Positions 34,712-41,785 of a stretch of 64,000 nucleotides of DNA are shown here, piece after piece. Location of the stretch: the NCBI RefSeq assembly GCF_937952055.1, contig NZ_CALFYO010000020.1:558001-622000 (forward strand). The letters are read 5' to 3'. A model generated the notes under the pieces. It did no database searches, was not told where the DNA came from, and was given only the letters and a program-made list of their open reading frames with translations. A program made the position numbers and the translations under genes. This DNA is from an uncultured Piscinibacter sp. Its GTDB lineage: Bacteria > Pseudomonadota > Gammaproteobacteria > Burkholderiales > Burkholderiaceae_C. The stretch's first letter is position 1; every line of letters begins with the position of its first letter.

Positions 34712-35994
34712 GCGTCGCCCTTCGCCGCCGGCGCGGTCGCGCCGACCTGGCGCACCACCCGCTGCGGGAACGGGATCTCGATGCCCTCGCGGGCGAACAG
34801 GTCGAGGACCGCAAGGTTGACGTCGGAGCGAACGTTGCCCTGGCCGTTCTCGGGATCGGCGATCCAGAACAGAACGTTCAGGTTCATGCCGTCCGCAGCG
34901 AACTCGGCGAGCTGACAGGAGGGCCCCGGTTCCGCCACCACCCGCGGCACCCCCGCCACGACCGCGACCACCTTGGGCTGCAGCGCACGCACATCGGTGC
35001 CGTAGGCCACCTGCACGGTGGTGGTGAGCAGCACCTTCATGTCGGCCAGCGACAGGTTCTCGACCCGCTGCGTGATGAGCAGTTCGTTGGGCACGATGGC
35101 CTCGCGTCCGGAGAGCGCGCGGATCACCGTGTAGCGGGTGCGGATGTCGGTGATGCGGCCTTCGAAGTTGTCCACCCGCACCATGTCGCCGATGCGCAGC
35201 GAACGCTCGGCGAGGATGACGAAGCCGCTGACGTAGTTGGCGGCGATCTTCTGCAGGCCGAAGCCCAGGCCGACACCGAGCGCACCGCCGAGCACCGACA
35301 GCGCGGTGAGGTCGATGCCGACCGCGGACATCGCCAGCAGCAGGCCAATGAAGAGCAGCAGGGCGCGCACCAGGTTGGCGGCGATCTTGCGGATCGACAG
35401 GTCGTCGCCGCTGCCGCGCAGCAGTTGCTTCTCGATCGCGGCCGAGATCCACAGCGCGACCACCAGCACCAGCGCGGCGGTCAGCGTGCCCTCGACGGCG
35501 TTGCGCAGCGAGAGCTGGGTCCCGCCAACCGTCCAGCGGATCTCGTCCATCGCCTCGAGCAGCAGCGGCAGCACGCCGGTGATCCACAGCACCACCGCGA
35601 GCCAGGCGATCCACGACACCGTGCGCTCGATGATGCGCACCCAGCGCGCGGTCGGGAAGGTGACGTGCAGGACGCGCGCCGCGAGGCGGATCACCAGCAG
35701 CGACAGCAGGATCGGGATTGCCAGCTTGAACACCGCGATCTTCAGCGTGCCGGCGAGCAGCAAGCGCGCGCCGAAGGCCAGCGCGAGCGCCATCGCCGGG
35801 AACAGCACGCCGTCGATGACGCGTTCGCCGAACCAGATCGATCCGGTCGCGACTCGTTGGCCGCGCAGCAGCCGAACGATTCCCCACGCGAGCAGCAAGC
35901 AGCCGGCCAGCACGGCCAGTTCGGTCAGCGCGGTGCGCTGCAACAGCGAGCCGATCAGCTCGTTGAGTTCGGTGGTGTCCAGTGTTCGTGTCAT
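34708..35994 (-). CDS. MscS-type mechanosensitive channel
   Basis: The protein has 428 residues with about five membrane helices before the MscS core. The pore helix shows Gly/Ala packing (LSVLGGALGVGLGFGLQKIAANYVSG), followed by the beta domain ILAERSLRIGDMVRVDNFEGRI. Extra N-terminal helices mark it as a YnaI/YbdG-like, larger member rather than minimal MscS. The start at 35994 (MTRTLD) is preferred over a frame-matched ATG at 36021. Ggt follows with a 4-nt overlap. Confidence 0.92.
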   Translation of the reverse strand: MTRTLDTTELNELIGSLLQRTALTELAVLAGCLLLAWGIVRLLRGQRVATGSIWFGERVIDGVLFPAMALALAFGARLLLAGTLKIAVFKLAIPILLSLLVIRLAARVLHVTFPTARWVRIIERTVSWIAWLAVVLWITGVLPLLLEAMDEIRWTVGGTQLSLRNAVEGTLTAALVLVVALWISAAIEKQLLRGSGDDLSIRKIAANLVRALLLFIGLLLAMSAVGIDLTALSVLGGALGVGLGFGLQKIAANYVSGFVILAERSLRIGDMVRVDNFEGRITDIRTRYTVIRALSGREAIVPNELLITQRVENLSLADMKVLLTTTVQVAYGTDVRALQPKVVAVVAGVPRVVAEPGPSCQLAEFAADGMNLNVLFWIADPENGQGNVRSDVNLAVLDLFAREGIEIPFPQRVVRQVGATAPAAKGDA

Positions 35995-36111
35995 GGCCAG
36001 GGGAGTGCGAAGCGGCCGCATTTGACCATGCGCGCCCGTTACGGTTGGTGAACGCGTTCGCCCCGCCGCGCGCTATCGTCGCGCATCGCCGCTGCCGCCG
36101 CACCGCCGCCC

Positions 36112-37473
36112 ATGCCGCAAGCCCTTCGCCACACCCTGCTCTCGCTGCGCGACCTGCTCGCCACCGCCGGCCCCTTCGTCTTGCTTGCGCTGCTGCTGCT
36201 GCTGCTTGCCTACAAGGTGCTGGACCCGAATCCGCCGAAGAAGGTGGTGCTGGCGACCGGCGCCGACCAGGGCGCCTATGCCGAGTTCGGCAAGCGCTAC
36301 GCCAAGCTGCTCAAGGAGCACGGCATCGAGGTCGAGCTGCGCAGCAGCGCCGGCGCGGCCGAGAACCTGAAGCTGCTGCGCGACCCGGACTCCGGCGTCG
36401 ATCTGGCGTTCGTGCAGGGCGGCGCCGACGTGGAGTACGCCAGCACCGCCGATGCCGAGTCTGCCAACGCCGGGCTGGAGTCGCTCGGCAGCCTGTTCCA
36501 TGAGCCGGTGTGGCTGTTCTTCCGCGAGGCGTCGGCGCAGCGCGCCGTCGGCAAGCCGGAGATCGAATCGCTGGCGGAGATGGCCCGGCCCGGCGACTGG
36601 ACGCTCAACATCGGCGCGCCGGGCAGCGGCGTGCCGAACCTGGTCAAGCGCCTGCTCGAGGCCAACCGCATCGCGCCGGAGTCGCTGACGCTGGTGAGCA
36701 AGCCCTCCACGCCGGCCGTGGTGGCGCTGCTCGCCGGCGAGATCGACGCCCTGGTGTTCGCCTCGGCGCCCGAGTCGGCGCTGGTGCAGATGCTGCTGCA
36801 GACGCCGGGCGTGCGGCTGCTCGACTTCCCGCAGTCCGAGGCCTATTCGCGCCGCTTCCCCTTCATCAGCCCGGTGTTGCTGCCGCGCGGCGTGGTCGAC
36901 CTGGCGCGCGACATGCCACCGGCCAACATCCGACTGATCGCGCCCACCGCCACGCTGGTGGCCAAGGAGTCACTGCACCCGGCGCTGGTGCAGCTGTTCG
37001 TGCAGGCGGCTCGGCAGATCCACGGCGGCGCCGGGTGGTTCCAGCGCAGGGGCACGTTTCCGTCGATCGAGAACACCGAGCGCACGCTGGCGCCCGAGGC
37101 CGAGCGCTTCTACCGCAGCGGCCCGCCGCTGCTGCAGCGCTACCTGCCGTTCTGGATCGCCAACCTCATCGACCGCATGTGGGTGGTGATGGTGTCGATC
37201 ATTGCCATCCTCATCCCGCTGTCGCGCGTGGTGCCGCCCCTGTACGAGTTCCGCGTGCGCTCGCGCATCTTCCGTTGGTACGGGCAACTGCGCCGGCTGG
37301 AGGAGTCGCTGGGCGAACGCCCGACCGCCGAACTGATCGAAGACCTCGACCGCCTGGAGGAGCGCGCCGGGAAGATCACCGTGCCGCTGTCCTATGCCGA
37401 CGAGCTGTACTCGCTGCGCAGCCACATCCACCTGGTGCGACGGCGCCTGCAGGCATCGGGGCTCCACTCCTAG
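36112..37473 (+). CDS. TAXI family solute-binding protein, membrane anchored
   Basis: The protein has 453 residues. A hydrophobic segment at residues 17-37 anchors the N-terminus, then the TRAP-associated TAXI binding domain follows (VVLATGADQGAYAEFGKRYAKLL, LAFVQGGADVEYA, NIGAPGSGVPNLVKRLL). A second membrane helix lies near residues 360-380 (VVMVSIIAILIPLSRVVPPL), and a cytoplasmic helical tail follows. No TRAP permease is adjacent. This two-helix form may be a sensor rather than a transporter part. A TATCGT at 36074-36079 may be the -10. Confidence 0.85.
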   Translation: MPQALRHTLLSLRDLLATAGPFVLLALLLLLLAYKVLDPNPPKKVVLATGADQGAYAEFGKRYAKLLKEHGIEVELRSSAGAAENLKLLRDPDSGVDLAFVQGGADVEYASTADAESANAGLESLGSLFHEPVWLFFREASAQRAVGKPEIESLAEMARPGDWTLNIGAPGSGVPNLVKRLLEANRIAPESLTLVSKPSTPAVVALLAGEIDALVFASAPESALVQMLLQTPGVRLLDFPQSEAYSRRFPFISPVLLPRGVVDLARDMPPANIRLIAPTATLVAKESLHPALVQLFVQAARQIHGGAGWFQRRGTFPSIENTERTLAPEAERFYRSGPPLLQRYLPFWIANLIDRMWVVMVSIIAILIPLSRVVPPLYEFRVRSRIFRWYGQLRRLEESLGERPTAELIEDLDRLEERAGKITVPLSYADELYSLRSHIHLVRRRLQASGLHS

Positions 37474-37476
37474 AAT
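37471..37476 (+). promoter_or_regulatory. -10 of the pepP gene, built on the upstream stop codon
   Basis: TAGAAT begins with the TAG stop of the TAXI gene and ends 6 nt before the aminopeptidase ATG. No ribosome-binding site lies between, so a leaderless transcript is predicted. Confidence 0.55.
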
Positions 37477-37482
37477 CCGCCC

Positions 37483-39276
37483 ATGGACACCCGCACCTCG
37501 CCCTACCGGGCACGCATCGCAAAGACGCAGGAGACGCTGGCCCGACTGGGGCTGGCCGCGCTGCTCGTCCCCTCCTCGGACCCGCACCTGTCGGAGTACC
37601 TGCCCGAGCGCTGGCAAGGCCGGCAATGGCTCTCAGGCTTTACCGGCTCGATGGGCACGCTGGTGGTGGCGCGCCACAAGGTCGCGCTGTTCGCCGACAG
37701 CCGCTACTGGGTGCAGGCGGAAGCCGAGCTGGCGGGCAGCGGCATCGAGCTGGTGAGGATCCCCACCGGTACCGCGACGCACCATGTCGACTGGCTGGCG
37801 CGCGAGGCCAAGGCCGGCGAGACGGTGGCGGTCGACGGCGACGTGCTCGGGCTGGCCGCCGCACAGCAGTTGCGTGCGGCACTGGAGAAGGCGGGCGTGG
37901 CCTTGCGCACCGACCTCGACCTGCTCGCCGAGGTCTGGCCGGACCGTCCCGCCCTGCCGGCCGCGCCGGTCTACGAACATCGGGCGCCCGAGGCGCCGAT
38001 GTCTCGCGCCGCCAAGCTCGTGCAGCTGCGCGAGGCGATGGCGCGGCAAGGCGCCTCGCACCACCTGATCAGCACGGTGGACGACATCGCCTGGACGCTG
38101 AACCTGCGCGGCTCCGACGTCAGCTATAACCCGGTGTTCCTCGCCCACCTGCTGCTCGCGCCCGGCGGCGCCACCCTCTTCGTCGGCGAGGGCAAGATCG
38201 ACGCCGCTCTGCAGGCTGCACTCGCGGCCGACGGCGTGACGCTCGCACCCTATGGCGACGCGGCGGCCGCGCTCGGCCGATTGCCGGCCGACGCGACAGT
38301 GCTGCTCGACCCGAAGCGCGTGACGCTCGGCCTGCGCGAGCGCGTGCAGGGGCCGGTGCTGGAGGCGATCAATCCGAGCACGTTGCTGAAGAGCCGCAAG
38401 AGCCCGGCAGAGGCCGCGCACATCCGCGCCGCGATGATGCAGGACGGCGCGGCGATGTGCGAGTTCTACGCCTGGTTCGAGTCGGCGCTCGGCCGCGAAC
38501 GCATCACCGAGCTGACCATCGACGAGCGGCTGACTGCGGCGCGCGCACGCCGCCCCGGCTTCGTCGGCCTGAGCTTCAACACCATCGCCGGATTCAACGC
38601 CAACGGCGCGATGCCGCACTACCGCGCCACGCCCGAATCGCACGCGGTCATCGAAGGCGATGGCCTACTGCTGATCGATTCCGGTGCGCAGTACCTCGGC
38701 GGCACCACCGACATCACCCGCGTCTGGCCGATCGGCCGGATCACCGAGGCGCACCGGCGGGACTACACGCAGGTGCTCAAGGCCACGATGGCGCTGTCGC
38801 GGACGAAGTTCCCGCGCGGCACGCTGTCGCCGATGCTCGACGCCATCGCGCGTGCGCCGATGTGGGAGCAGGGCCTGGATTACGGCCACGGCACAGGCCA
38901 CGGCGTGGGCTACTTCCTCAACGTGCACGAAGGCCCGCAGAGCATCTCCAAGGCGACGCCCGACGCGCACATGGCGATGGAGCCCGGCATGGTCACCAGC
39001 ATCGAGCCGGGCCTGTACCGACCCGGCGCCTGGGGCATCCGCATCGAGAACCTGGTGATGAACGTGCCGGCGGGCACGACCGAGTTCGGCGAGTTCCTCG
39101 CCTTCGAGACGCTGACGCTGTGCCCGATCGATACCCGCTGCATCGAACGAACGATGTTGCGCGCCGACGAGATTTCCTGGCTGAACGACTACCACGCCAC
39201 CGTGCGCGAACGCCTGGCACCGCTGCTGGAGGGCGCGGCGCGCGACTGGCTGATGCAGCGCACCTCGCCGATCTGA
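37483..39276 (+). CDS. Aminopeptidase P family (M24B) metallopeptidase
   Basis: The protein has 597 residues. It removes an N-terminal residue before proline. The domain order is that of the long, three-domain form: two creatinase-like N-terminal domains (residues 1-310) and a C-terminal pita-bread domain. Metal ligands are in LLIDSGAQYLGGTTDITR (Asp/Asp), GHGTGHGVGYFLNVHEGPQ (His), TSIEPGLYRPG (Glu) and the last ENLV. The C-terminal extension with FETLTLCPIDTR is typical of the eukaryote-like XPNPEP form found in many Burkholderiales. No Shine-Dalgarno sequence precedes the ATG. Confidence 0.93.
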   Translation: MDTRTSPYRARIAKTQETLARLGLAALLVPSSDPHLSEYLPERWQGRQWLSGFTGSMGTLVVARHKVALFADSRYWVQAEAELAGSGIELVRIPTGTATHHVDWLAREAKAGETVAVDGDVLGLAAAQQLRAALEKAGVALRTDLDLLAEVWPDRPALPAAPVYEHRAPEAPMSRAAKLVQLREAMARQGASHHLISTVDDIAWTLNLRGSDVSYNPVFLAHLLLAPGGATLFVGEGKIDAALQAALAADGVTLAPYGDAAAALGRLPADATVLLDPKRVTLGLRERVQGPVLEAINPSTLLKSRKSPAEAAHIRAAMMQDGAAMCEFYAWFESALGRERITELTIDERLTAARARRPGFVGLSFNTIAGFNANGAMPHYRATPESHAVIEGDGLLLIDSGAQYLGGTTDITRVWPIGRITEAHRRDYTQVLKATMALSRTKFPRGTLSPMLDAIARAPMWEQGLDYGHGTGHGVGYFLNVHEGPQSISKATPDAHMAMEPGMVTSIEPGLYRPGAWGIRIENLVMNVPAGTTEFGEFLAFETLTLCPIDTRCIERTMLRADEISWLNDYHATVRERLAPLLEGAARDWLMQRTSPI

Positions 39277-39300
39277 GCGCAGCTCGCCGCGCGTGTTCCG

Positions 39301-39314
39301 CCGTTCGTCGCAAG
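39301..39314 (+). promoter_or_regulatory. Upstream AlgR-like box
   Basis: CCGTTCGTCGCAAG contains CCGTTCGTC, the core recognised by the LytTR-type regulator AlgR in Pseudomonas. It lies 214 nt upstream of the proximal box and shares 19 of 21 positions with it over the first part (TTCGTCGCAA, CGCTGTCGC). The gap 39277-39600 holds no gene. Confidence 0.5.
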
Positions 39315-39514
39315 GCGCTGTCGCGCCGGCGGGGTCATGCTCACACTGGCCGCGCCGTCCTACCCTGCGACGGCTTCACCCCGCCTGCCGCCCCCTGATC
39401 TCCGGGCCGCAGGCGTTCTTTTTTGGGTGGAAGCCGCCGATCGCGACGAGCGCCGCACGGCAGACTCGGCCCACGCATCGGCGGCCCGCGCAGTTCATCC
39501 GCGCCGGACCGCGC

Positions 39515-39558
39515 TTCGTCGCAATCCGCTGTCGCCGCCGTGGGCCTGCTCCTAGAGT
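39515..39558 (+). promoter_or_regulatory. Proximal AlgR-like box and -10 of the small exported protein
   Basis: TTCGTCGCAATCCGCT (39515-39530) is followed after 22 nt by TAGAGT (39553-39558). The same box, with 14 of 16 identical bases and the same 22-nt spacing, stands before the second small exported protein at 58272-58287. There is no good -35, as expected of an activator-dependent promoter. A GGAG ribosome-binding site precedes the ATG at 39601. Confidence 0.6.
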
Positions 39559-39600
39559 CTCATCAACGCGGCACCTTGCCGCGAACCGAAGGAGCCCACC

Positions 39601-39819
39601 ATGATCGACCGCATCTTCTCCGCCCTGCTGACCTTCTGCCTGCTGGCCGGCGGTACCGTGGCGATCGGCAGCGCGCTGTTCGACGCCGGCCCCGCACCGG
39701 TGGCGACGCCGATGGTCATGCTGCCCACGGTCACGGTGACCGGCACGCGCGACACGGCCGACCGGCCGCTGGCGCAGAACGAGGCGGCGCTGGAGCCCAG
39801 CGCGCGCCAGCTCCAGTGA
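39601..39819 (+). CDS. Small exported protein with LPxVxVxGxR motif
   Basis: The protein has 72 residues and is not recognised as a named family. Residues 1-25 form a hydrophobic signal (RIFSALLTFCLLAGGTVAIG). The mature part has the motif LPTVTVTGTR at about residues 41-50, the same pattern found twice in the protein at 57953-58216. The ATG follows an AAGGAG site. It is convergent with the LytTR response regulator gene, and its promoter carries AlgR-like boxes, so it is a likely target of that system. Confidence 0.75.
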   Translation: MIDRIFSALLTFCLLAGGTVAIGSALFDAGPAPVATPMVMLPTVTVTGTRDTADRPLAQNEAALEPSARQLQ

Positions 39820-39830
39820 CCGCCGTGACC

Positions 39831-40604
39831 CTACATCTGGCGAAACAGGTGGAGGTAGCTGCGGCTCACCGGCAGCAGTTCTCGGCGGCCCTTGAGCTGC
39901 ACCTCGGCCGTCTCGTTCGGCCCTCGCGTGACCTGCACCACCTGGTGCAGGTTCACGATCACCGAGCGGTGCGTCTGCACGAACCGTGACGGGTCCAACT
40001 CGTCGGCGAGTTCGCGGATGGTCTTGCGGATCAGCGCCTCGCCACCCTCCCACACGACCAGCGTGTACTTCTCGTCGGCCTTCAGGTAGGCGATCTGCTC
40101 GACCGGGATCAAACGCACGCTCTGGCCCACCGAGGCCTTGATCCACTGCAGGTACGACGGCGCGGCGCCGGCGCGGCGCTTTAATTCGGCCGACAGACCA
40201 TCGAGCACTGCCTCCAGGCTGGCCGGCACCGCCTGCGCGGATCGCGCGAGCCGCTGCTGCAGCCGCTGCACGGTGTCGGCCAGGCGCTGCTCGTCGAAGG
40301 GCTTGACGAGGTAGTCGATGGCCCCCTGCTCGAACGCCTGCACCGCGTACTGTTCGTAGGCGGTGACGAACACCACCTGGGCACGGCGCGCGATCGAGCG
40401 CGCCGCCTCGATGCCGTTCAAGCCCGGCATGTGCACGTCGAGGAAGACCACCTGCGGCGCGTGCTGATCAAACAGCTCCACGGCCTCGCGCCCGTTGCGC
40501 GCCTCGGCCACCACCGTCAGCTCGGGCCAGCAGCGCGCCAGCAACGTGCGCAGCCGCTCGCGCAGCAGCGGCTCGTCGTCGGCGATCAGCGCGCTGGCAT
40601 TCAC
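39831..40604 (-). CDS. LytTR family response regulator (AlgR-like)
   Basis: The protein has 257 residues. The receiver domain (1-120) has the acidic pocket DDE at residues 9-11, the phosphorylation site Asp56 in FLDVHMPG and Lys in YLVKPFDEQ. A LytTR DNA-binding domain follows at about 150-257 (VEQIAYLKADEKYTLVVW, VQTHRSVIVNLHQV). The start is GTG at 40604, overlapping the kinase stop (GTGA). The pair resembles AlgR/FimS and LytSR systems. Candidate binding boxes are seen at 39301, 39515 and 58272. Confidence 0.93.
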   Translation of the reverse strand: MNASALIADDEPLLRERLRTLLARCWPELTVVAEARNGREAVELFDQHAPQVVFLDVHMPGLNGIEAARSIARRAQVVFVTAYEQYAVQAFEQGAIDYLVKPFDEQRLADTVQRLQQRLARSAQAVPASLEAVLDGLSAELKRRAGAAPSYLQWIKASVGQSVRLIPVEQIAYLKADEKYTLVVWEGGEALIRKTIRELADELDPSRFVQTHRSVIVNLHQVVQVTRGPNETAEVQLKGRRELLPVSRSYLHLFRQM

Positions 40605-41686
40605 CGTGCCACCTGCCGCGGACAGTTCAGCGTCACGACCACCCCGCTCGGTTCGTTCTCGACCATCTCCAGCCGCGCAGCGGCGCCGAAGAACATCGCC
40701 AACCGCTCGCGCAGGTTGACCAGGCCGGTGCCCGGCGCGGCGTTCTCGCTCAGCCCCACCCCGGTGTCGGCCACGCTCAGCGTCAGCGAGTCATCGGCCT
40801 CGCGGCGAGCGCGCACGACGATGCGCCCGCCCGCTTCGGCCGGGTCGACGCCGTGGCGGATGGCGTTCTCCACCAGGGTGAGCAGAGCCATGGCCGGGAA
40901 GCGCTGGCCGTGCAGTTCGGCCGGCACGTCGATCTCGAAGGCCAGGCGGTCGGGCATGCGCATCAGCATCAGCTCCAGGTAGGCACGCACCAGCGCCAGC
41001 TCGTTGCCCAGAGTGGCATTGTCGTCGCCCAGCCGGGGCATGGCGGCGCGCAGGTAGGCGATCAGGCTCTTCAGCACCGCGCTGGCCTGGGGCGAACCCG
41101 ACTCGACCAAGGCCTGAATGTTGGCCAGCGTGTTGAAGAGGAAGTGCGGCTCGATCTGCGCATGCAGCAGCCGCAGCCGCGCATCCAGCGCCTGGCGCTC
41201 GAGCTGGCTGCGCTCCAGCGCGAAGCTCAATGCCTGGTTGCGCGCCTGCGCGTCGCGCTCGCGGTACAGCGCACCGAGTGCCAGCAGCGGCGCGATCACC
41301 AGCACCGTGCCGGTGATCAGGACGAAGCCGGAGAGCCGGCCTTCGTGGCGCAACACCTCGAACACCTGGCCCTGCACCGCGGGCAGGTAGACGACATAGG
41401 TGGCCACTGGCGCAGCCAGCACCACCGCGATCACCTGCACCAGCCAGCGCGGCGCCTGGCCCACCGACACCGAGCCCGCCGCCGTGAACACCAGCAGCAG
41501 CATCAAGGCGATGACCAGCATGCGCCCGAGCAGCACCGGGTAGGGCGTGACGAACACCGGGTTGAGCAGCGAGGCCGCCGCCACCGCCAGCACGATGGCG
41601 ATCAACACCCGCCGCAGGCTCAGCGCGGCGATGAACCGATCGAAGGCGCGCTCGGTGGGCGCTGCGGAGTCCGGGGTCGCGGCCAT
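40601..41686 (-). CDS. LytS/AlgZ-type sensor histidine kinase
   Basis: The protein has 361 residues. Four hydrophobic segments span residues 27-140. A short coiled coil follows, then the His_kinase domain with the phosphoacceptor His181 in HAQIEPHFLFNTLANI. The ATPase lacks classical spacing but has NAIRHGVDP (N box) and DTGVGLSENAAPGTGLVNLRERL (G boxes). The start at 41686 is directly preceded, 6 nt away, by a TATCGT -10. An in-frame start at 41722 would include that promoter. It is the first gene of a two-gene operon with the LytTR regulator. Confidence 0.92.
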   Translation of the reverse strand: MAATPDSAAPTERAFDRFIAALSLRRVLIAIVLAVAAASLLNPVFVTPYPVLLGRMLVIALMLLLVFTAAGSVSVGQAPRWLVQVIAVVLAAPVATYVVYLPAVQGQVFEVLRHEGRLSGFVLITGTVLVIAPLLALGALYRERDAQARNQALSFALERSQLERQALDARLRLLHAQIEPHFLFNTLANIQALVESGSPQASAVLKSLIAYLRAAMPRLGDDNATLGNELALVRAYLELMLMRMPDRLAFEIDVPAELHGQRFPAMALLTLVENAIRHGVDPAEAGGRIVVRARREADDSLTLSVADTGVGLSENAAPGTGLVNLRERLAMFFGAAARLEMVENEPSGVVVTLNCPRQVAR

Positions 41687-41692
41687 GGCGGC

Positions 41693-41747
41693 ACGATAGC
41701 GCGGCCGCCATGGGTGCGCCACGGCATCGACCCGTCGCCGCGACGAA
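41693..41747 (-). promoter_or_regulatory. Kinase-regulator operon promoter with AlgR-like half box
   Basis: On the minus strand TTCGTCGC (41747-41740) lies upstream of TATCGT (41698-41693), which ends 6 nt before the kinase ATG. The box-to-hexamer distance is 11 nt longer than at the two small-protein promoters, about one helical turn. Auto-regulation is possible; the match is only 8 bases. Confidence 0.35.
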
Positions 41748-41785
41748 TCACGGCCTCGAGGGTGCGAACGACGGCGGATGCCGCC

